A DNA stretch of 64,000 bases from Chelydra serpentina (taxonomy: Eukaryota > Chordata > Testudines > Chelydridae): contig JBAIAC010000059.1 in the NCBI GenBank assembly GCA_037349315.1, positions 8,582,001 to 8,646,000 of the forward strand, written 5' to 3'. The notes below the pieces were generated by a model. It was not told the origin of the DNA, ran no database searches, and saw only the letters and a list, made by a program, of their open reading frames with translations. Shown here piece after piece: positions 12,121 to 24,588 of this stretch; the stretch's first letter is position 1, and every line of letters begins with the position of its first letter. The position numbers were made by a program, and so were the translations under genes.

Positions 12121-12671
12121 GTAAGAAAACAGGGATAAATTCTCTTCTCATTTACACCAGTAAAACTCCACTGATGGCAATGCAGATACACCTGCTAATA
12201 CCAGCTGTGAATTTGATTCACAGACTTCATTTTTCTACCACTTTGACTTTACTACTTTCACCATGACAAGGCAACTAGTCAAAGCTTGTAAGCAGGTATC
12301 AGAGAAAGATACCCAGGCTTGATTACGCCCTAGACTTTGGGCAAGACTGTGGCTTTTATAGACATAATGCCTCCTGGAGCTCCCCAGTCTGCAGAGGAAG
12401 TGCAGCTGTTGTGGCACCTTTTAAGGGGGTGCAACATAATGAGCCAGCGGTGTGGAGAGCATTGCACTGTCTCTCCCCCCTTTGCCCCCCCCCACACTCT
12501 TTGGGGAGTAGAAGACCTGTAATTGTGCTCAGCCCTAGAGAGAAGGGGGCAGAGCACAATGTAAACTCTGACATGGCTGGGAGCACTGCAAGAATGAAGC
12601 ATTTCTGGGACTGCAATGGAGCACTTAGCCTTGGAGAGCAGCGGTGGGATCTTATTGTCATTCGGTAATAA

Positions 12672-12708
12672 AATATCATACCTAAATAGACAATTTAGGT
12701 ATGATATT
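12672..12708. repeat. Perfect 16-bp inverted repeat
   Basis: Arms AATATCATACCTAAAT (12672-12687) and ATTTAGGTATGATATT (12693-12708) are exact reverse complements around a 5-base loop (agaca). Confidence 0.9.
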
Positions 12709-13804
12709 ATAAGATGTTGATGTCTCTTCAGTATGTTGAAGTTCATGGCTTGACATAAAGCCTTACCAGAGGTGTTAAAAAGAGGCCTGGGAAAGGGAAT
12801 AGTGAGCTTCCACAGAACCCCTTCAGGGGTCGATGAAACCCCCTCGGTAAAAATATATGTAGTTCCTGGACTCTTTTCCTCTTCTCACATAGCTTCCTGG
12901 GTTGCTGTTTTCTGCTTCTAATCAAAAATTTGTCAGCTATCAGCCATTACCTTTCTTGTGTCCAACTTTCCAGCTCCCCGTGGATTTTGTAACTGAAATG
13001 CCAAATAAATTTGAAACGTGTCAAGTTACAATACACTGCAAAATTCCTTGTGCAACAAAAGCAGGTACCCCGATGATAGGTACAGTATTAGGTAAACAGA
13101 ATGATGTACTGATCTGGGGTTGATAAATAGTTAAAAGAGCATAAGGCAAGATTTACCCATTATATTTGGCAAGCAGGGCACACAAAGTTATGAAACTGAA
13201 GGAGGATACAATTAAACAAGGATTGTGATGTTTACATTTTTTCACTGGGATTTCAAAGCTGCATTTGAGGATTATCTGTACCTAAAAATATGGGGGTTGT
13301 ATTGCTGCTTTTTCCCCTGTTCTTGGCTGTTTAGAGAGCTTTAAGTAAGCAGAGATGATCTATTAAATCTCATGTCTTCATTTATAGTAATCCTTTGTGT
13401 ACATACACATTTTTATAGTGCATAATGGCACTTTGAAATGCAGCCTATTAGTCATTTGTAGTAATACAAATATTTCGGTTTAGAATAATTTACTAGAGAG
13501 AGATACAGTAAGGATCATGTGAATAGCACGGGGGAAAAGCAGCTAACTTCTCCTCCTCATTCCAGTTCACGTGGCATAATTTGGACTTAAACTGCTACTT
13601 TATATAACCTGTGATGATGTGTGTAATTTTTACTAAACAGGGTCTTATTCCAAATGTTTTGATGCTCCGATCACCTTAAACAAAGGGACAAATTAGCCCA
13701 TGGGAGTTCCTGTATTACACATGGATCATATTAGGGCCTCCGTCTGCACCTTTGGAACTCAATGGAAGATTGCCTGTTCATTTCTTTAGAAGCAGGCCCA
13801 TTGA

Positions 13805-14116
13805 ACAGTGTTGCCAACTCCCATGATTCTTTCAAGAGCTTCATGATATTGATATTTTACTTAAAGCCCCAGCTCTCGAAGACAACTGATAACATGAGAA
13901 TCTCAGCTTTCATTTTTTTAAAAGGTTTTAGTCCGCATGGTTTCACAAAAAAGCTTGAAAATGTAACCTGAGTGTACTCTAAAGTCTCAAAGACCAGATG
14001 GCACATAAAACCCCCACACACATTGGTTTAAAATCATGAGACTTAAAAAATAGATCGCATGATATTTAGGAGCCCCCTGACTTCATGATTTTTGAATGTT
14101 TGGGGTCAGCAATAGT
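13805..14116. mobile_element. Old DNA-transposon-like repeat
   Basis: The left end 'acagtgttgccaactccc' and right end 'gggtcagcaatagtg' form an imperfect inverted pair. The inner text (catgattctttc, catgagaatctcagctttca, catgagactt) recalls a common turtle repeat. I could not find a convincing target-site duplication. Confidence 0.45.
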
Positions 14117-14449
14117 GTAAATGTCCTATTCATGATGACAGCTGAGGGTTTTTCTTTCAGGTATAACTACATAAACAAATAAAACTACAAATAAAATCTG
14201 AATCACAGATATCCATGTTTATTTCTGATTCAGCGGTCCCTTCTGAAGTTACTGCAGCCCTTTGACATTGAAACATGCTATAGAACATAGAAATGAATCA
14301 AACACCACAAAAATCTGGCTCTAGATCTGAACTACCCCAAAGTGTGGGGAATTTGGGCCATTCTTTTTTAAATAAAGTGACAAAGAACTAAATATTACAG
14401 AGAACAGCAGTCACTAATTAGGAAAAGAGTTGTTCACTAAGGCCCTGAA

Positions 14450-14545
14450 TCAGCAAAGCATATGAACACATGCTTAATTTTAACTATGTGTGTAATCCCA
14501 TTGAAATCATGTACTTAATTGCTTTCCTGAATTGGGGCCTAAATT
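14450..14545. repeat. Palindromic 'cagcaaagcacttaagca' family copy
   Basis: The block runs from 'aaggccctgaatcagcaaag' through 'acatgcttaattttaac' and 'cccattgaaatcatgtactt' to 'ctgaattggggcc'. Its two halves are loosely reverse complementary. Related copies are at about 21253-21395, 44724-44860 and 60725-60840. Confidence 0.6.
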
Positions 14546-14968
14546 TCCAAAGTGATTTGAGTTAGTTTATACAGATATTTCTGATTAATTTCTCACCTAT
14601 CCATAGGATTGTTTTTTGCAGGCAATACTAGAGAAAGTCATGCTGCTTGCTATTGCTCTTTTCCTTTCTGAGTTCTTGGAAAGTTAAGCTTATCAAAATG
14701 TGAATGTATCATGGAAATTAGAAAAGCTGAAGAGACTTGTTGACACCTACTACACTGGCAAGTTCAAGTATTCTTTGGGTTTTGGAAACAGATTTGTAAA
14801 TGGTCATTAATATAAAGGGTATATTTCTAAAGTTGTACGTAGGCCTTTAGCACTGAGACTTCCATTGACTTCAGTGGGAAACAGCACTTCAACTGTGCAC
14901 CCTCTGAATATTTGCCTCTAAAACTCTTAGCCCATGTTTTGATGTTTTGGTGCATTCTTTCATTTCAG

Positions 14969-15100
14969 TCTTCAGCTGCCTTATGGCATCACTATGAACA
15001 CAGAGAAACTTGCCAGAAGCTGTTGGAGGATATTGCTGTACTACATCGTTTGGCTGCTAGACTCTCCAGTCGTGCTGAAATGGTTGGAGCTGTTCGCCAG
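14969..15100 (+). CDS. IRAG1: IRAG1 exon d: coiled coil
   Basis: Forty-four whole codons lie between acceptor tttcatttcag and donor gtaaga. The peptide includes [20 protein letters not shown] and [20 protein letters not shown], which is highly conserved in the IRAG1/IRAG2 family. Phase is 0 at both ends. Confidence 0.95.
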
Positions 15101-15751
15101 GTAAGACTATTTTTAAAATCTCCAGCGTGTTCCTTGATTTGTATACTTTAGTTATCACATTTTAGATCTTAATGAAAAAGGTTACTGTTTCACATAGTTG
15201 CACGTGTATGCACGTGTGTAAATACATTATGTATCTCATTATGCAATGCATTTACACACACACAATTTTTCTGTAGTGCATATTAATCCTTTGGATTTTA
15301 TCTGTCATTGTGACTGGTTTAAAAGAATTAACGTAACATCAGATAACATACCATTGCCCTCATATGGCATATGTAGGTAATAGAATGCACTCAGAGGGAA
15401 ACTACCCTTGAAGCCACTCAACATTTGTATGAGATATATATATATATATAATTTTAAATAATAGTTATTTCACATACAAACCAGGTAATTATAGTAACAT
15501 TTTGTGTATGAGAGTTTGTGTATAAATGTATGATCTGATCATCATAAATATCAATATCGTCAGTATATGTCCATGTATGTGCTGGAATTCAAGTGTGGGA
15601 GATAATTCTGTTTAGCCTGAGGAGTTCCTAATCATGAAAGTCCTTTTTGAACAACTATTCTATACTCAGCTCTGGCAGAACTTGGCAGACATAGAGATGA
15701 ATAATTTGTTTAAATAGTATAGGAGTTACCCCTGTATTTCTCTCACTTTAG
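15101..15751 (+). other. IRAG1 intron d-e
   Basis: AT-rich intron of 651 bp with a short (AT)n run at about 15437-15452. No other feature seen. Confidence 0.6.
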
Positions 15752-15893
15752 GAGAAACGTATGTCAAAGGCCACAGAAGTAATGATGCAGTATGTGGAGA
15801 ATTTGAAGAGAACATATGAAAAGGATCATGCTGAGCTAATGGAGTTTAAGAAACTGGCCAATCAGAATTCTAGCAGAAGTTACAGTGCATCTG
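15752..15893 (+). CDS. IRAG1: IRAG1 exon e: coiled coil, end
   Basis: The exon begins after acceptor tctcactttag and ends one base into a codon before gtaata. The peptide starts [20 protein letters not shown] and contains [18 protein letters not shown], a family signature. It closes the coiled coil and enters a Ser-rich linker. Confidence 0.95.
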
Positions 15894-16229
15894 GTAATAA
15901 CAGTGCTTAAAGGCTTGCCTTTAATGACATGGGTTTATAGTGCTATTTATCTTGTAAAATCAGGTATTGTGAACCTTCTCAAGTACAGAAGCAGATTTTA
16001 CAAGGTATCTCCCAACACAGACTTGTGTATAGTATCTGCAAGAGGTTTCAGGCCTGTTTGGATTACCCTATTTTAAGAATATCTTTTTGAATTTCCCTTG
16101 TATATTACACAAAGCTACTTTATCTAATCCGGCAGTTGTTGGGTGCACACCATCTCCCATGAAAGTCAATGGAAATTTGAGAGACAAGGTGGATGAGGTA
16201 ATATCTTTTATTGGACCAACTTCTGTTGG

Positions 16230-16271
16230 TGAGAGAGACAAACTTTTGAGCCACACAGAGCTCTTCTTCAG
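16230..16271 (-). ncRNA. Decayed hammerhead-ribozyme-like motif in Penelope-type end
   Basis: On the minus strand, CTGAAGA (16265-16271) is followed by a stem of the type gagct...ggctc. The GAAA core box is lost (caaaa). It matches the better copy at 60937-60966. Hammerhead motifs are known in Penelope-like elements; this copy is probably inactive. Confidence 0.35.
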
Positions 16272-17349
16272 GTCGGGGGAATGTACTCCCAGTGTCCCAG
16301 CAAAATGCAAGGTGGACCAGATGGTTTAACATAAGTATTAGCACATATTGTAAGGGACCATTCAAGGAAGACTGGCCAGTTAATCCCTCTGCAGTCATAG
16401 GACAAAAAGAGAGGGTTAGTGGGTTTCAGATTGTTGTAAGAAGCCATACATCCAGTGTCTCTGTTCAGTCCATGATTTTTAGTGTCTTGCAGAGTTATGA
16501 ATTTAAGCTCCCAGGTTTGTCTTTTGAAAGTATTGTGCAGGTTTCTTTTGAGGATGAGGACTGATATGTCAAACATACTGATCACTCTGTGAAATGTTCT
16601 CTCACAAGTGATAGGGTGATAATTTGACTTTTATCATTTTCCTGTGTGAGTTCATTCAAGAGTGCAGGGATTGTCTTGTTTCACCCCCATAGTTGTTACT
16701 GGGGTGTTTAGTGCTCTGGAGAGGTATACCACATGTTGTGATAAACATGTATAGGACCATGGATCTTGAAAGTTGTGGGCTGGGGGGGGATGTTGATCAT
16801 TGTAACAGTGGAAATATGTCTGCATGTTTTGCATCTGTTGTTCTGGCAGGGCCTGGTGCCACTTCGAGTTGGTGGTCCTAGTCTGTGGGGAGGTTGCGTC
16901 TGATGATGAGCTTGGAAATGGGGGCTGTTTGAAGGCTAGAAGTGGGGTCGGGGGTTCAGGAAATATTTCTTTCAGAGTGCGGTCCCCATCGAGTATGGGT
17001 TGTATTTGTTTGATGATGCACAGTTTGAGGTGGAAGGTGACAGCTAGGGGTGTGTGGTTGGAGAGGGTTTTATTTCTCTATTGGAGCATACTCTCTCTCG
17101 GTACTCGGGTGGCCCATTCCATGATGCTATCTACTTCTCTAGTGGAGAGTCATTGTTTGGTGAAGGTGGTTTTAAGGTGTGTTAAAGGTATATATCCCTC
17201 CTGAACTTTGTCCTCAGAGTGTATGCCATGGTATCTGAGTATCTGCCTGTGGATTACAGATTTCTTCGTGTGTTTGGGGTGATTACTGGATCTATGAAGG
17301 AAGGTGTGATGATCTGTGGGTTTCTTGTACATGGTTGTCTGTAGGGTTC

Positions 17350-17494
17350 CATTGTTGAAGCTGATTGTGGTGTCCAGGAAACTGATGCTAGTGTGGGAGC
17401 GTTCCACACCAACAATCACCCGTCCGTTAAGCTGTCTCCGGATCACTCCCACACTAGCATCAACTTCCTGGATACCACAATCAGCTTCAACAGT
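17350..17494. repeat. Fold-back end of the Penelope-like fragment
   Basis: About 49 bp at 17350-17399 (attgttgaagctgattgtgg onward) is the reverse complement, with few mismatches, of 17446-17494 (ending ccacaatcagcttcaacagt). About 46 bp lies between the arms. Confidence 0.85.
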
Positions 17495-18558
17495 GGTGCA
17501 ATATGTATAGTATGTGACGCTGAACTAGTTTAAGAAATAAATAGGCACCGACTACATTAAAATAAATTTAAATACTTGAAGAACAACTGATGATGCATGG
17601 GAAACTTTTTAAAACATTCTGTTTGGAAACAATTCTGTTTCTACTGTCTATATTAAACATTTTATCTGAGCATTCTTTACTACTAAGAATATTTGCATGA
17701 AAACGGGATCTTTGTTTCTTGAGAGAGCTCATGTAAATGGTCTTCATTATAAAGAGCATGAGAAAAGAAATACAGGAAGTCTGTGATAGAAGCAATATTA
17801 TTTCTAAATGGTACATTTTTCATAGTTTCCAAAAGACATCAGTCACTTTTAAAAAACAAAACATTGGATATTTAACATCTTTATAAAATCTTGTATGTAT
17901 AGAGTTGTTTTATGGTTGTCTCTAGGATCAAAACTTTGGCTGTTTGTTAAATACTCATTTTCACATGCTCTTGCATGTGTTTAGAGTTCACTTTCAGCAG
18001 CCATCAGCTCTGCAAAGCTGCTATGTCTCCTCAAAGTGGATTATGAAAGTTTTTGTGCAATGCCTATACAATACATTTTATATTTTATCAGCTAGATTTA
18101 CTAAGCACAGTTATTCTAGATGATTGTTAATTATCCAAGTATGATAGGGCCAAATTTTTATATTTAATTGCATTACTTGCATGTATGCTTATTTTTGCAT
18201 GTTTTCTATAGGACTTCCTCAGAATTAAGATGTGATGAAAGGGGATTTATTCCAGTAGGCAAAATTGTAAAAGAAGTTGGTACTTCTTTGCTGTCTTTTT
18301 TTTTTTTTTGCTGCTTTTGCTTATGTAGTCTACATGAAGTTTAAGTATTAAAACTTTCTTCTGAAAAATCAGCGTGTAGGAACAGCCAGTTGGCCAGATT
18401 CTGATCTCAGTGGCAACTGAAGTCAGTTGAAATAAGTGGAGTCCTTACAAATTGCCATTGGGGTAACTGAAATCAGATCTAGTTCATATATTAATTTTAT
18501 TTATAGGGATTTATCCATATAGTCTAACTCTGTTCTTTATCTACTGTCTTCCATGCAG

Positions 18559-18608
18559 AAGATGGAGTACCTCGTTCATCTAGATCCATGTCTCTTACTG
18601 TTGGAAAG
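18559..18608 (+). CDS. IRAG1: IRAG1 exon f: short Ser-rich linker
   Basis: This 50-bp exon follows acceptor cttccatgcag and precedes donor gtattc. Two bases complete a Glu codon, then sixteen codons read DGVPRSSRSMSLTVGK. Phase fits on both sides. RSSRS and RSMS are basic Ser sites of possible regulatory use. Confidence 0.9.
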
Positions 18609-20229
18609 GTATTCTTACAATATTAACAGAAATTAAACTGTTAAGTGAAGATTTTACATAACAAAAGTTCAATCACTGTCTAAGTATATGGAATTTTATT
18701 GCCTACTACAGTCCTGCTAAATCTGCTGTGCAGTTTTGTGTGATGGCCAATTCAAATATCTTGGAATTTTGTCAAACTGAGAATAATGGTATACAGTAAT
18801 AAATAGTAATACTTGGAATTAATTGAAAATGTATAAAGGGGTCTCATTAATTTGTTTCAGAATAACAGTGTTTTAGAGCACTATCCTGCTTTATAGTCCA
18901 TGGGCCAGATCCTCAGCTGTGACTTTCACAAGTTGAGCATCAGGCCAAGAATGACTATATGAATAGGGGTTGCAGGATCAGTCTCTTAGTCAGGTTCTGA
19001 AATTTTCATTCTTAGCAACCACATCATTTCCACAACACCATAGAGATAATCCAGTAGTTTTTAAGGGTGCGTCTCACTGATTCAGTCAGCACAGGAAAAT
19101 CTTTTTTTATTGTTTTGTTAAAGCATTCACAACTGAGATATTTTCCATGCTTGATATTGTAGCCTGATTTATTAATAGCTTTAACAAAGCTAGTTTTAAA
19201 TATGTGCAGAATCCTAGGCATTGGAGACCCAGCTATAAGGCAGCTCCCTAAATTCACTAATTAATACAGCTGAGAACCTATTCAGCTGATAGGAAATTTG
19301 ATCTGTATATGTTGTTCAACTTCTGCATGGTTTATTTCATATTTATATTCCATCATTTGTTATAGTTAAGGTCCAAATTGTTCCCAGCCCCATGCAAATA
19401 CTCAGTGGGAAGAGATGGGGAACAAGAAGCCTTTATTCTCCCTCTCTGTCCAGGTGCCACCCATACTCCCATTCCTTGCACTCTCTCTGCACACAAGGAC
19501 CAAGAGACTTTAGTATCTGCAATAGTGCTAGACTCTCCAGAAATGGTAGGGTCATCCTTCTTCTCCCCTTCCATACCAGCAAGTAAAGCTGAGCTGGCAT
19601 TTGGAGAACATAGTACACTGTACTTGGATAAAGATTTTCACGGTCTACATTCAGGCATGCACTCACCCAGCACGTCTTGGAGGCATGTTGCCTGAGTAGG
19701 AAGGTTCAAATTCCACCCCATGCTTTTTCTCTTGGGGGAAAAAAACAACAGCAGCCTGGGAAATTCCATACCAAAAATTGTGTTAAGAGAATGTTAAGTT
19801 TATACTCAGAAGTCAGGAACTACCAAGCTAAGGTTGCACATACCATTTTAACTCCTCTTCATGTCTATATGCATTTTGATAGTCTTTTTTTGTTTACATT
19901 GTGTTTATTTATTTTTTTAAAAGGGGGAGGAGGGGAGGCAACTGAAGAAAAAACAAAAGACCAAACAATGTAAAGGAATGGGAAAAGAGGGAAAGGAGAC
20001 TGACATCTTGGTTTCCATCCACTATAGATTAATAAAAGGTTTCTAAGAAGGTAAACTAAAACTTTTAAGATTTAAGCAGTCATTCTCTGAAACATTACCT
20101 GCTCTTTAGCTGCTAGGTCAGCCAAGTCACTGAGCCAAGCTTCTATCCCTGGAGACAGTCTGCTCTTCCATAAGCAATATGAGTCACTTGCCAGAAGCAC
20201 TGCTCTAGAGAACTAAGCTTTCCGTGAGT

Positions 20230-20640
20230 TGGAGAGTTTTCAAGATGATGAGCTATATCCCAAAACACAGTTTTGGGAAGTAATTTTTAAGGCGGTATCT
20301 ATTATCATACTAACCTTGCTACTTATTCTAGCTGAAACAATTGTGTCCTGGAACAGACCCAAAACATGTGAGCCAGTGTGGTTCCAGGAGACCCACATCT
20401 CCAACAGCAGTCTGCTTTGGCAAGGTCCATGCGCTGTAATCTATGCCGTGACCAGTGTGAACAAAATAAAATTTGTGGCTACATTAGCCTTAATCATAGA
20501 TCAATTGCAGAGTCTTGATGTTCTGCAAGGCATTTCCCCATTGTCCAGGGCTCAAAAATATACACACATCTTTGTTTCAGTCCTGGCACAGGCAATCTGA
20601 ATTAGAAAGGGTCTTTTGGGCCAGGAAGTCAGGCTGCAGC
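20230..20640 (-). mobile_element. L1-like LINE C-terminal fragment
   Basis: Read on the minus strand with frame breaks, this block shows Cys-x-x-Cys, then His, then Trp-x-Cys spacing (approximately CC-W-CG...H-FW-C). It is followed by hydrophobic text ending in VLGYSS, like the C-terminal Cys/His motif of L1/Tx1-group ORF2 proteins. It is short, with stops. The 123-residue plus-strand open frame here is probably its shadow. Confidence 0.45.
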
Positions 20641-21141
20641 TGATTGGGTGTACCTACAGATGGAGCTCTCTCTACATCGACTCTAATTCTGACATCTCTG
20701 CTGCTCCCGGTGCATCGGGACCAAATATGTCCTTCAGTAGATGCTTAAGCTGTGGGTAATGCCATGCCACTGGACCAGGTAAATAGTATTATAGTTGGAG
20801 TACTTGGAAAAGAAGAAACTTGATCCTCAACGGAGAGACCCAAATTATCCCCTTATCCATCCACTCTCTCCACATTAATGGTTTCTGATTAATTTTCAAC
20901 AATGGGCTGCCCAAAGTACAGCATCAATGTGTGAGAGGGGATGGGATTTAATATTTTTAGCCAAACTGGCCCATGTTTGTTTGGTTGTTAATATTTTAGG
21001 GGACATTTTATGATTAAAACAGTAATGGGCTGTTCCTTCCTGTCAGTGGGAGAAGTTGAAGGTTGATAGTCTTTAATTACATGATCACATACTGTTTCTC
21101 AAATTTATAATATTGTATACATTTTCCTATTACCTTATATA

Positions 21142-21168
21142 TAGGTATATATATATATATATATATCA
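21142..21168 (+). repeat. (AT)n microsatellite
   Basis: A run of alternating T and A, simple sequence only. Confidence 0.85.
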
Positions 21169-21252
21169 TCTTCTAATTTATACTTAAACTGTTATAATGG
21201 TATTGTGTTAGACTACAACTAATATAAAGAGTCTTTCCTAAAGTATGCTTTA

Positions 21253-21395
21253 ATACTTTAGACCCCAATTCAGGAAAGCACTTAAGCACGTGCTTAACTT
21301 TTTAAAGTTAGCACTTAAGTCCCATTTACTTCACAGTTAAGCAGGTGTTCAAGTGTTTTTCTGAATAGATAAATTTCTGAATCAGGACCTTAGTC
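21253..21395. repeat. Palindromic 'cagcaaagcacttaagca' family copy
   Basis: The left half (gaccccaattcaggaaagca, cttaagcacgtgcttaac) and right half (cagttaagcaggtgttcaag, gaatcaggacctta) are roughly reverse complementary around the middle. Confidence 0.65.
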
Positions 21396-22028
21396 AGCAG
21401 CCATTTATCAGACCTTTTCTTTTCAACCAATAGGAAGTGCCAACTCGCTTAGGTACATATCAAGGAATGAGGCACTTTACTAAATTAATTTATCTGCCAA
21501 CTTATCTGACCTATATTTACCAGCAAAAAATCACTATTACTCTGTTACATTTAATCTGTAATATATTGTATATATTGTAATATATTGTGTCAATTTACTG
21601 TGTACTTTTCTTATAAAGGATGGTTATGGTCTTTGTCTGGTATATACGGAGTGATACCCAGTACTACAGAATGCTAGATGTGTATCTAATTTTGTAGAAA
21701 AACGTGTATAATACTATATTGTGTTATTTAAGAAGCAGTATGTGATCATGCACTTAAAGACTATATCATGATGGATACACCCAAAGGGGGCAGAGTTAAG
21801 GTTGCACATGCCACCATTTCCTGACTTTTGTAATATTAACATTCTCTTAATATAGTTTTATGTATGTCTTATCCAAAATAGATAATTGTTTTTGCTGCTG
21901 CTAGTGTAAGTTAGAATATTTCTGTTGTGTGGATTGTATGAATCTGCTTCTTTCCAATACATACCAACCACAGGGAATTATCCTTCAGTTGAGCTTCTTG
22001 TATAATAAAGTTTGTTGTTTAATGACAG

Positions 22029-22136
22029 AATATGCCTCGGAGGAGAGTCAGTGTTGCTGTTGTTCCTAAATTTAACTCATTACACATTCCCGGCCAGTCA
22101 CCTACTACGTCACCCATACCTTCAATGCCATCCCTG
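22029..22136 (+). CDS. IRAG1: IRAG1 exon g: basic kinase-site exon
   Basis: Thirty-six whole codons start with [20 protein letters not shown] and continue into a Ser/Thr/Pro-rich tail. RRRVS fits the consensus for cyclic-nucleotide-dependent kinases; IRAG1 is a known cGMP-kinase substrate with Ser sites in this part of the protein. Acceptor is aatgacag, donor gtaagt. Confidence 0.93.
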
Positions 22137-23637
22137 GTAAGTAAAAATAAATCCATAATTTAAAGAAATTAACATGTTTCTTAAACCCATGTCATATAGA
22201 ACTGAGCAAACATTTCTGAAAAATCTGAGCCCATTTGACATTGCAAATTTGAAAGATTCAAATTGCACTCAAGTATCTGGTTTAAATAGGGAATATCCAT
22301 GCTAGTCTCTCCTCACCTTTTCTCAGCACAAAAATGTATGAGACCCCCAAGCTTGAGGAAACGCTTCTAAGAAGCCTCACGCCCCCAAGCCTACCTAGTT
22401 GATTAGGTCTTCATTAAGACACACACAGGGAATTTCCCAGTGCCATGAGCCTGAGTGGAATCTGTGACCCAACTTTTGTGACGGGGATAGTCATAGGTGG
22501 CTATGTAGCCCATGCTGCATAAAGGAAGTACCCTCTCCAAATCAGCTTCCTTGGCTGCTTACCTTAGGAACCCAGTGATGTTGTATGTTGGCTCACTGGG
22601 GCCCCTAGGCAATTCAAAGTTATAGTTTCTGTTTATTCAGTGGTAATGTACTAAGCATAAAAAACTAAAAATAACCTCCACCGTAGAACCCAGAGGGGAT
22701 GATAATTTCAGTCAAGTCTTCAATATAAACCCAAACTGAAAAACTCAAACAACAGAAATGTATACCTCCCACTATAGCCTGGGATAAGTAGCATATTCAG
22801 CGCCTGTGTTGCCTTTTTTTGTTTACAGCGGCATAATCTGGTACTACATATTGTTTGCACATTAAAGAAGAACCAAATAAAACTTAAGCCTAACAATCTA
22901 CATAACGTATTACTCCAGTGCAAAATGTACCAGGTACTCCTAGCTTCAAAGACAGACTAACAGATCCAAGATGACAGATGTAAAACTTTTAAAGTTGTAT
23001 GGTCAAGGCTTTCTACTGGAAGGCCAAAGCTTCTTAATGGGGATTATTGCAGACAAGCAGTTGAAGAGCAGCACGTATGATAGAAATGTCTTCAAAGGGG
23101 CAGTATTTTTAAGTGGGTGGGAGTTAAAATGTTTTTTATAATTTAATTTAATTTAATTTAAAGATAAAATTCAACTTGATTGCATGACCATGTTATGTCA
23201 TTATGTGCCCACAAGAATTGTTTAAAGACATGAATGAAGGTGAAAAATTCATTGTTAACATTTCTCACTGAAAACCCAACAGAGGAAGCACAATTTACAG
23301 AAAAGGAAGAGACAGGAAAATAATCAACATACTACACAGTAGTCAGTGCACAACAAAAGGAAGAGACTAAATAACACATACATAAAGGAAGTAAAGTAGA
23401 GAGAGAGGCACAAAAGTGGCAAAAACAGCTACTCGTAATCTTCAACGTCCATTGTTTACAGAAGTAGTTTGAGAGCTCAATTTTCAGGAGATTTTGTGTG
23501 ATGTATTTGGGAAGAAAAACTTCAGATAAGAAACCCATTATCTTTATCATCATACTGAAGTTGCATTAGAAATCAATTCATGAAACCGAACATTGCATGG
23601 AATCTAACATTTTATTTATTATGTTTTCAATTCACAG
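22137..23637 (+). other. IRAG1 intron g-h
   Basis: AT-rich intron. A pentanucleotide run (aattt)n is at 23139-23161. I recognise no transposon or gene. Confidence 0.5.
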
Positions 23638-23702
23638 TCTGAATCACCCAATGGAAGAAGTAGTCTGACATCTACTCCTGCCCTACCAGCCCTTCTAGAG
23701 AA
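23638..23702 (+). CDS. IRAG1: IRAG1 exon h: Ser/Pro linker
   Basis: This 65-bp exon encodes SESPNGRSSLTSTPALPALL plus Glu and two bases of the next codon, before donor gtgagt. The split codon is finished 13.4 kb downstream by the exon at 37068, giving Asn. Confidence 0.92.
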
Positions 23703-24588
23703 GTGAGTGTTCTTAGGTTGTTTTTCATATTGGATTTATTAGACAACAAATGTATTTGATATAAAAATGCAACAATTTCTGTAAGGGAACTAAAATGATA
23801 GGATTATGGTCCTTGATGTCAATGAAGCTATACTGATATACACCAGCTGAGGATTTGACCCTATTATTCTACTACCGAGTGATTATATTTTGCATTTCCT
23901 GTTTCATGTATGAAGTTGTAACTTAATGAGGCAATGTAACTTTTTTCGATAATCAGCAATTCCCTTGCTACAAAACTAGGCCCTGCTCCTGCAATCTGAT
24001 CTACACAGGCAGTGATCGGTTTGTTTAGCTCAGCTGCCCAGGCCCCACTAGAAACACTTACTTTTAATAATTAAATTTCCCTTGGAAAATAAAGGATTCA
24101 AAGTACAATAAAAATGTTTCATGAATCTCTACAAAGCTTCAGAAATCCATCATTTTTACAAAAGTTCTAGAGGTTTCACAAAATGCAAAACCCCACCAGC
24201 TTTTTCTCATCCCTACAGTGCATGAACTGTACTCAACTGCAATGTTCCCTCTAATTTTTAGACAGGCCATGCGCGCAAAAAATTTCTTCTGTGCAAATTT
24301 TTGAAGCAGAGTTCAAATTTGTGCACCATGAGGCAAATGCACCTAAGCGAGTAAAATGTTTATACAAGGCAATGCGTGATTCCCCACCGTCCCAACGTGA
24401 TCAACGTTCCACGTTCGAAATGTTGGCGGGGAGGGGTACGATTCATTGCCCTCCTTTCCCTTTCCCCCCATTGCCAGCTAGTAGAATCTGGCTGTGTTGA
24501 TAGATGGCGGGTGAACTATGTCAAAAGTCGCCCGTAAATGATATTTTGGCCTGGCTCCGATGTAGTATTTCATTTTTTGTGCGCACGG

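Larger units (their letters stand above)
12121..14968 (+). other. IRAG1 intron c-d
   Basis: It contains a 16-bp perfect hairpin (12672-12708), an old element with cagtgttgccaac-type ends (13805-14116) and a palindromic repeat copy (14450-14545). Nothing else is recognisable. Confidence 0.5.
16170..17500 (-). mobile_element. Penelope-like retroelement fragment
   Basis: On the minus strand, 17452-17150 encodes a segment with SFLDTTISFNNGTLQTTMYK, KPTDHHTFL and a later RYHGI. This is the C-terminal reverse-transcriptase block typical of Penelope-like elements (FLD...LYRKPTD...Hp.h). Downstream on the same strand are broken frames in the position of the GIY-YIG part (NNYGGETRQSLHS is seen near 16650-16690, then GLNRDTG). 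The end (16177-16275) is the repeat word set 'atatcttttattggaccaac', 'gagctcttcttcagg'. Many stops make it dead. Its 5' end folds back on itself at 17350-17494. Confidence 0.7.
15894..18558 (+). other. IRAG1 intron e-f
   Basis: It contains the Penelope-like fragment (16170-17500) and a T-run at about 18296-18310. The remainder shows no recognisable feature. Confidence 0.55.
18609..22028 (+). other. IRAG1 intron f-g
   Basis: It holds an L1-like LINE end (20230-20640), an (AT)n run (about 21142-21168) and a palindromic repeat copy (21253-21395). I see nothing recognisable in 18609-20200 or 21400-22028. Confidence 0.5.

Noticed and set aside
20229..20600. 123-codon plus-strand frame with a hydrophobic N-terminal part
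   Set aside because: The minus strand of the same stretch shows L1-type C-terminal motifs, so this is more likely a shadow of a LINE remnant.
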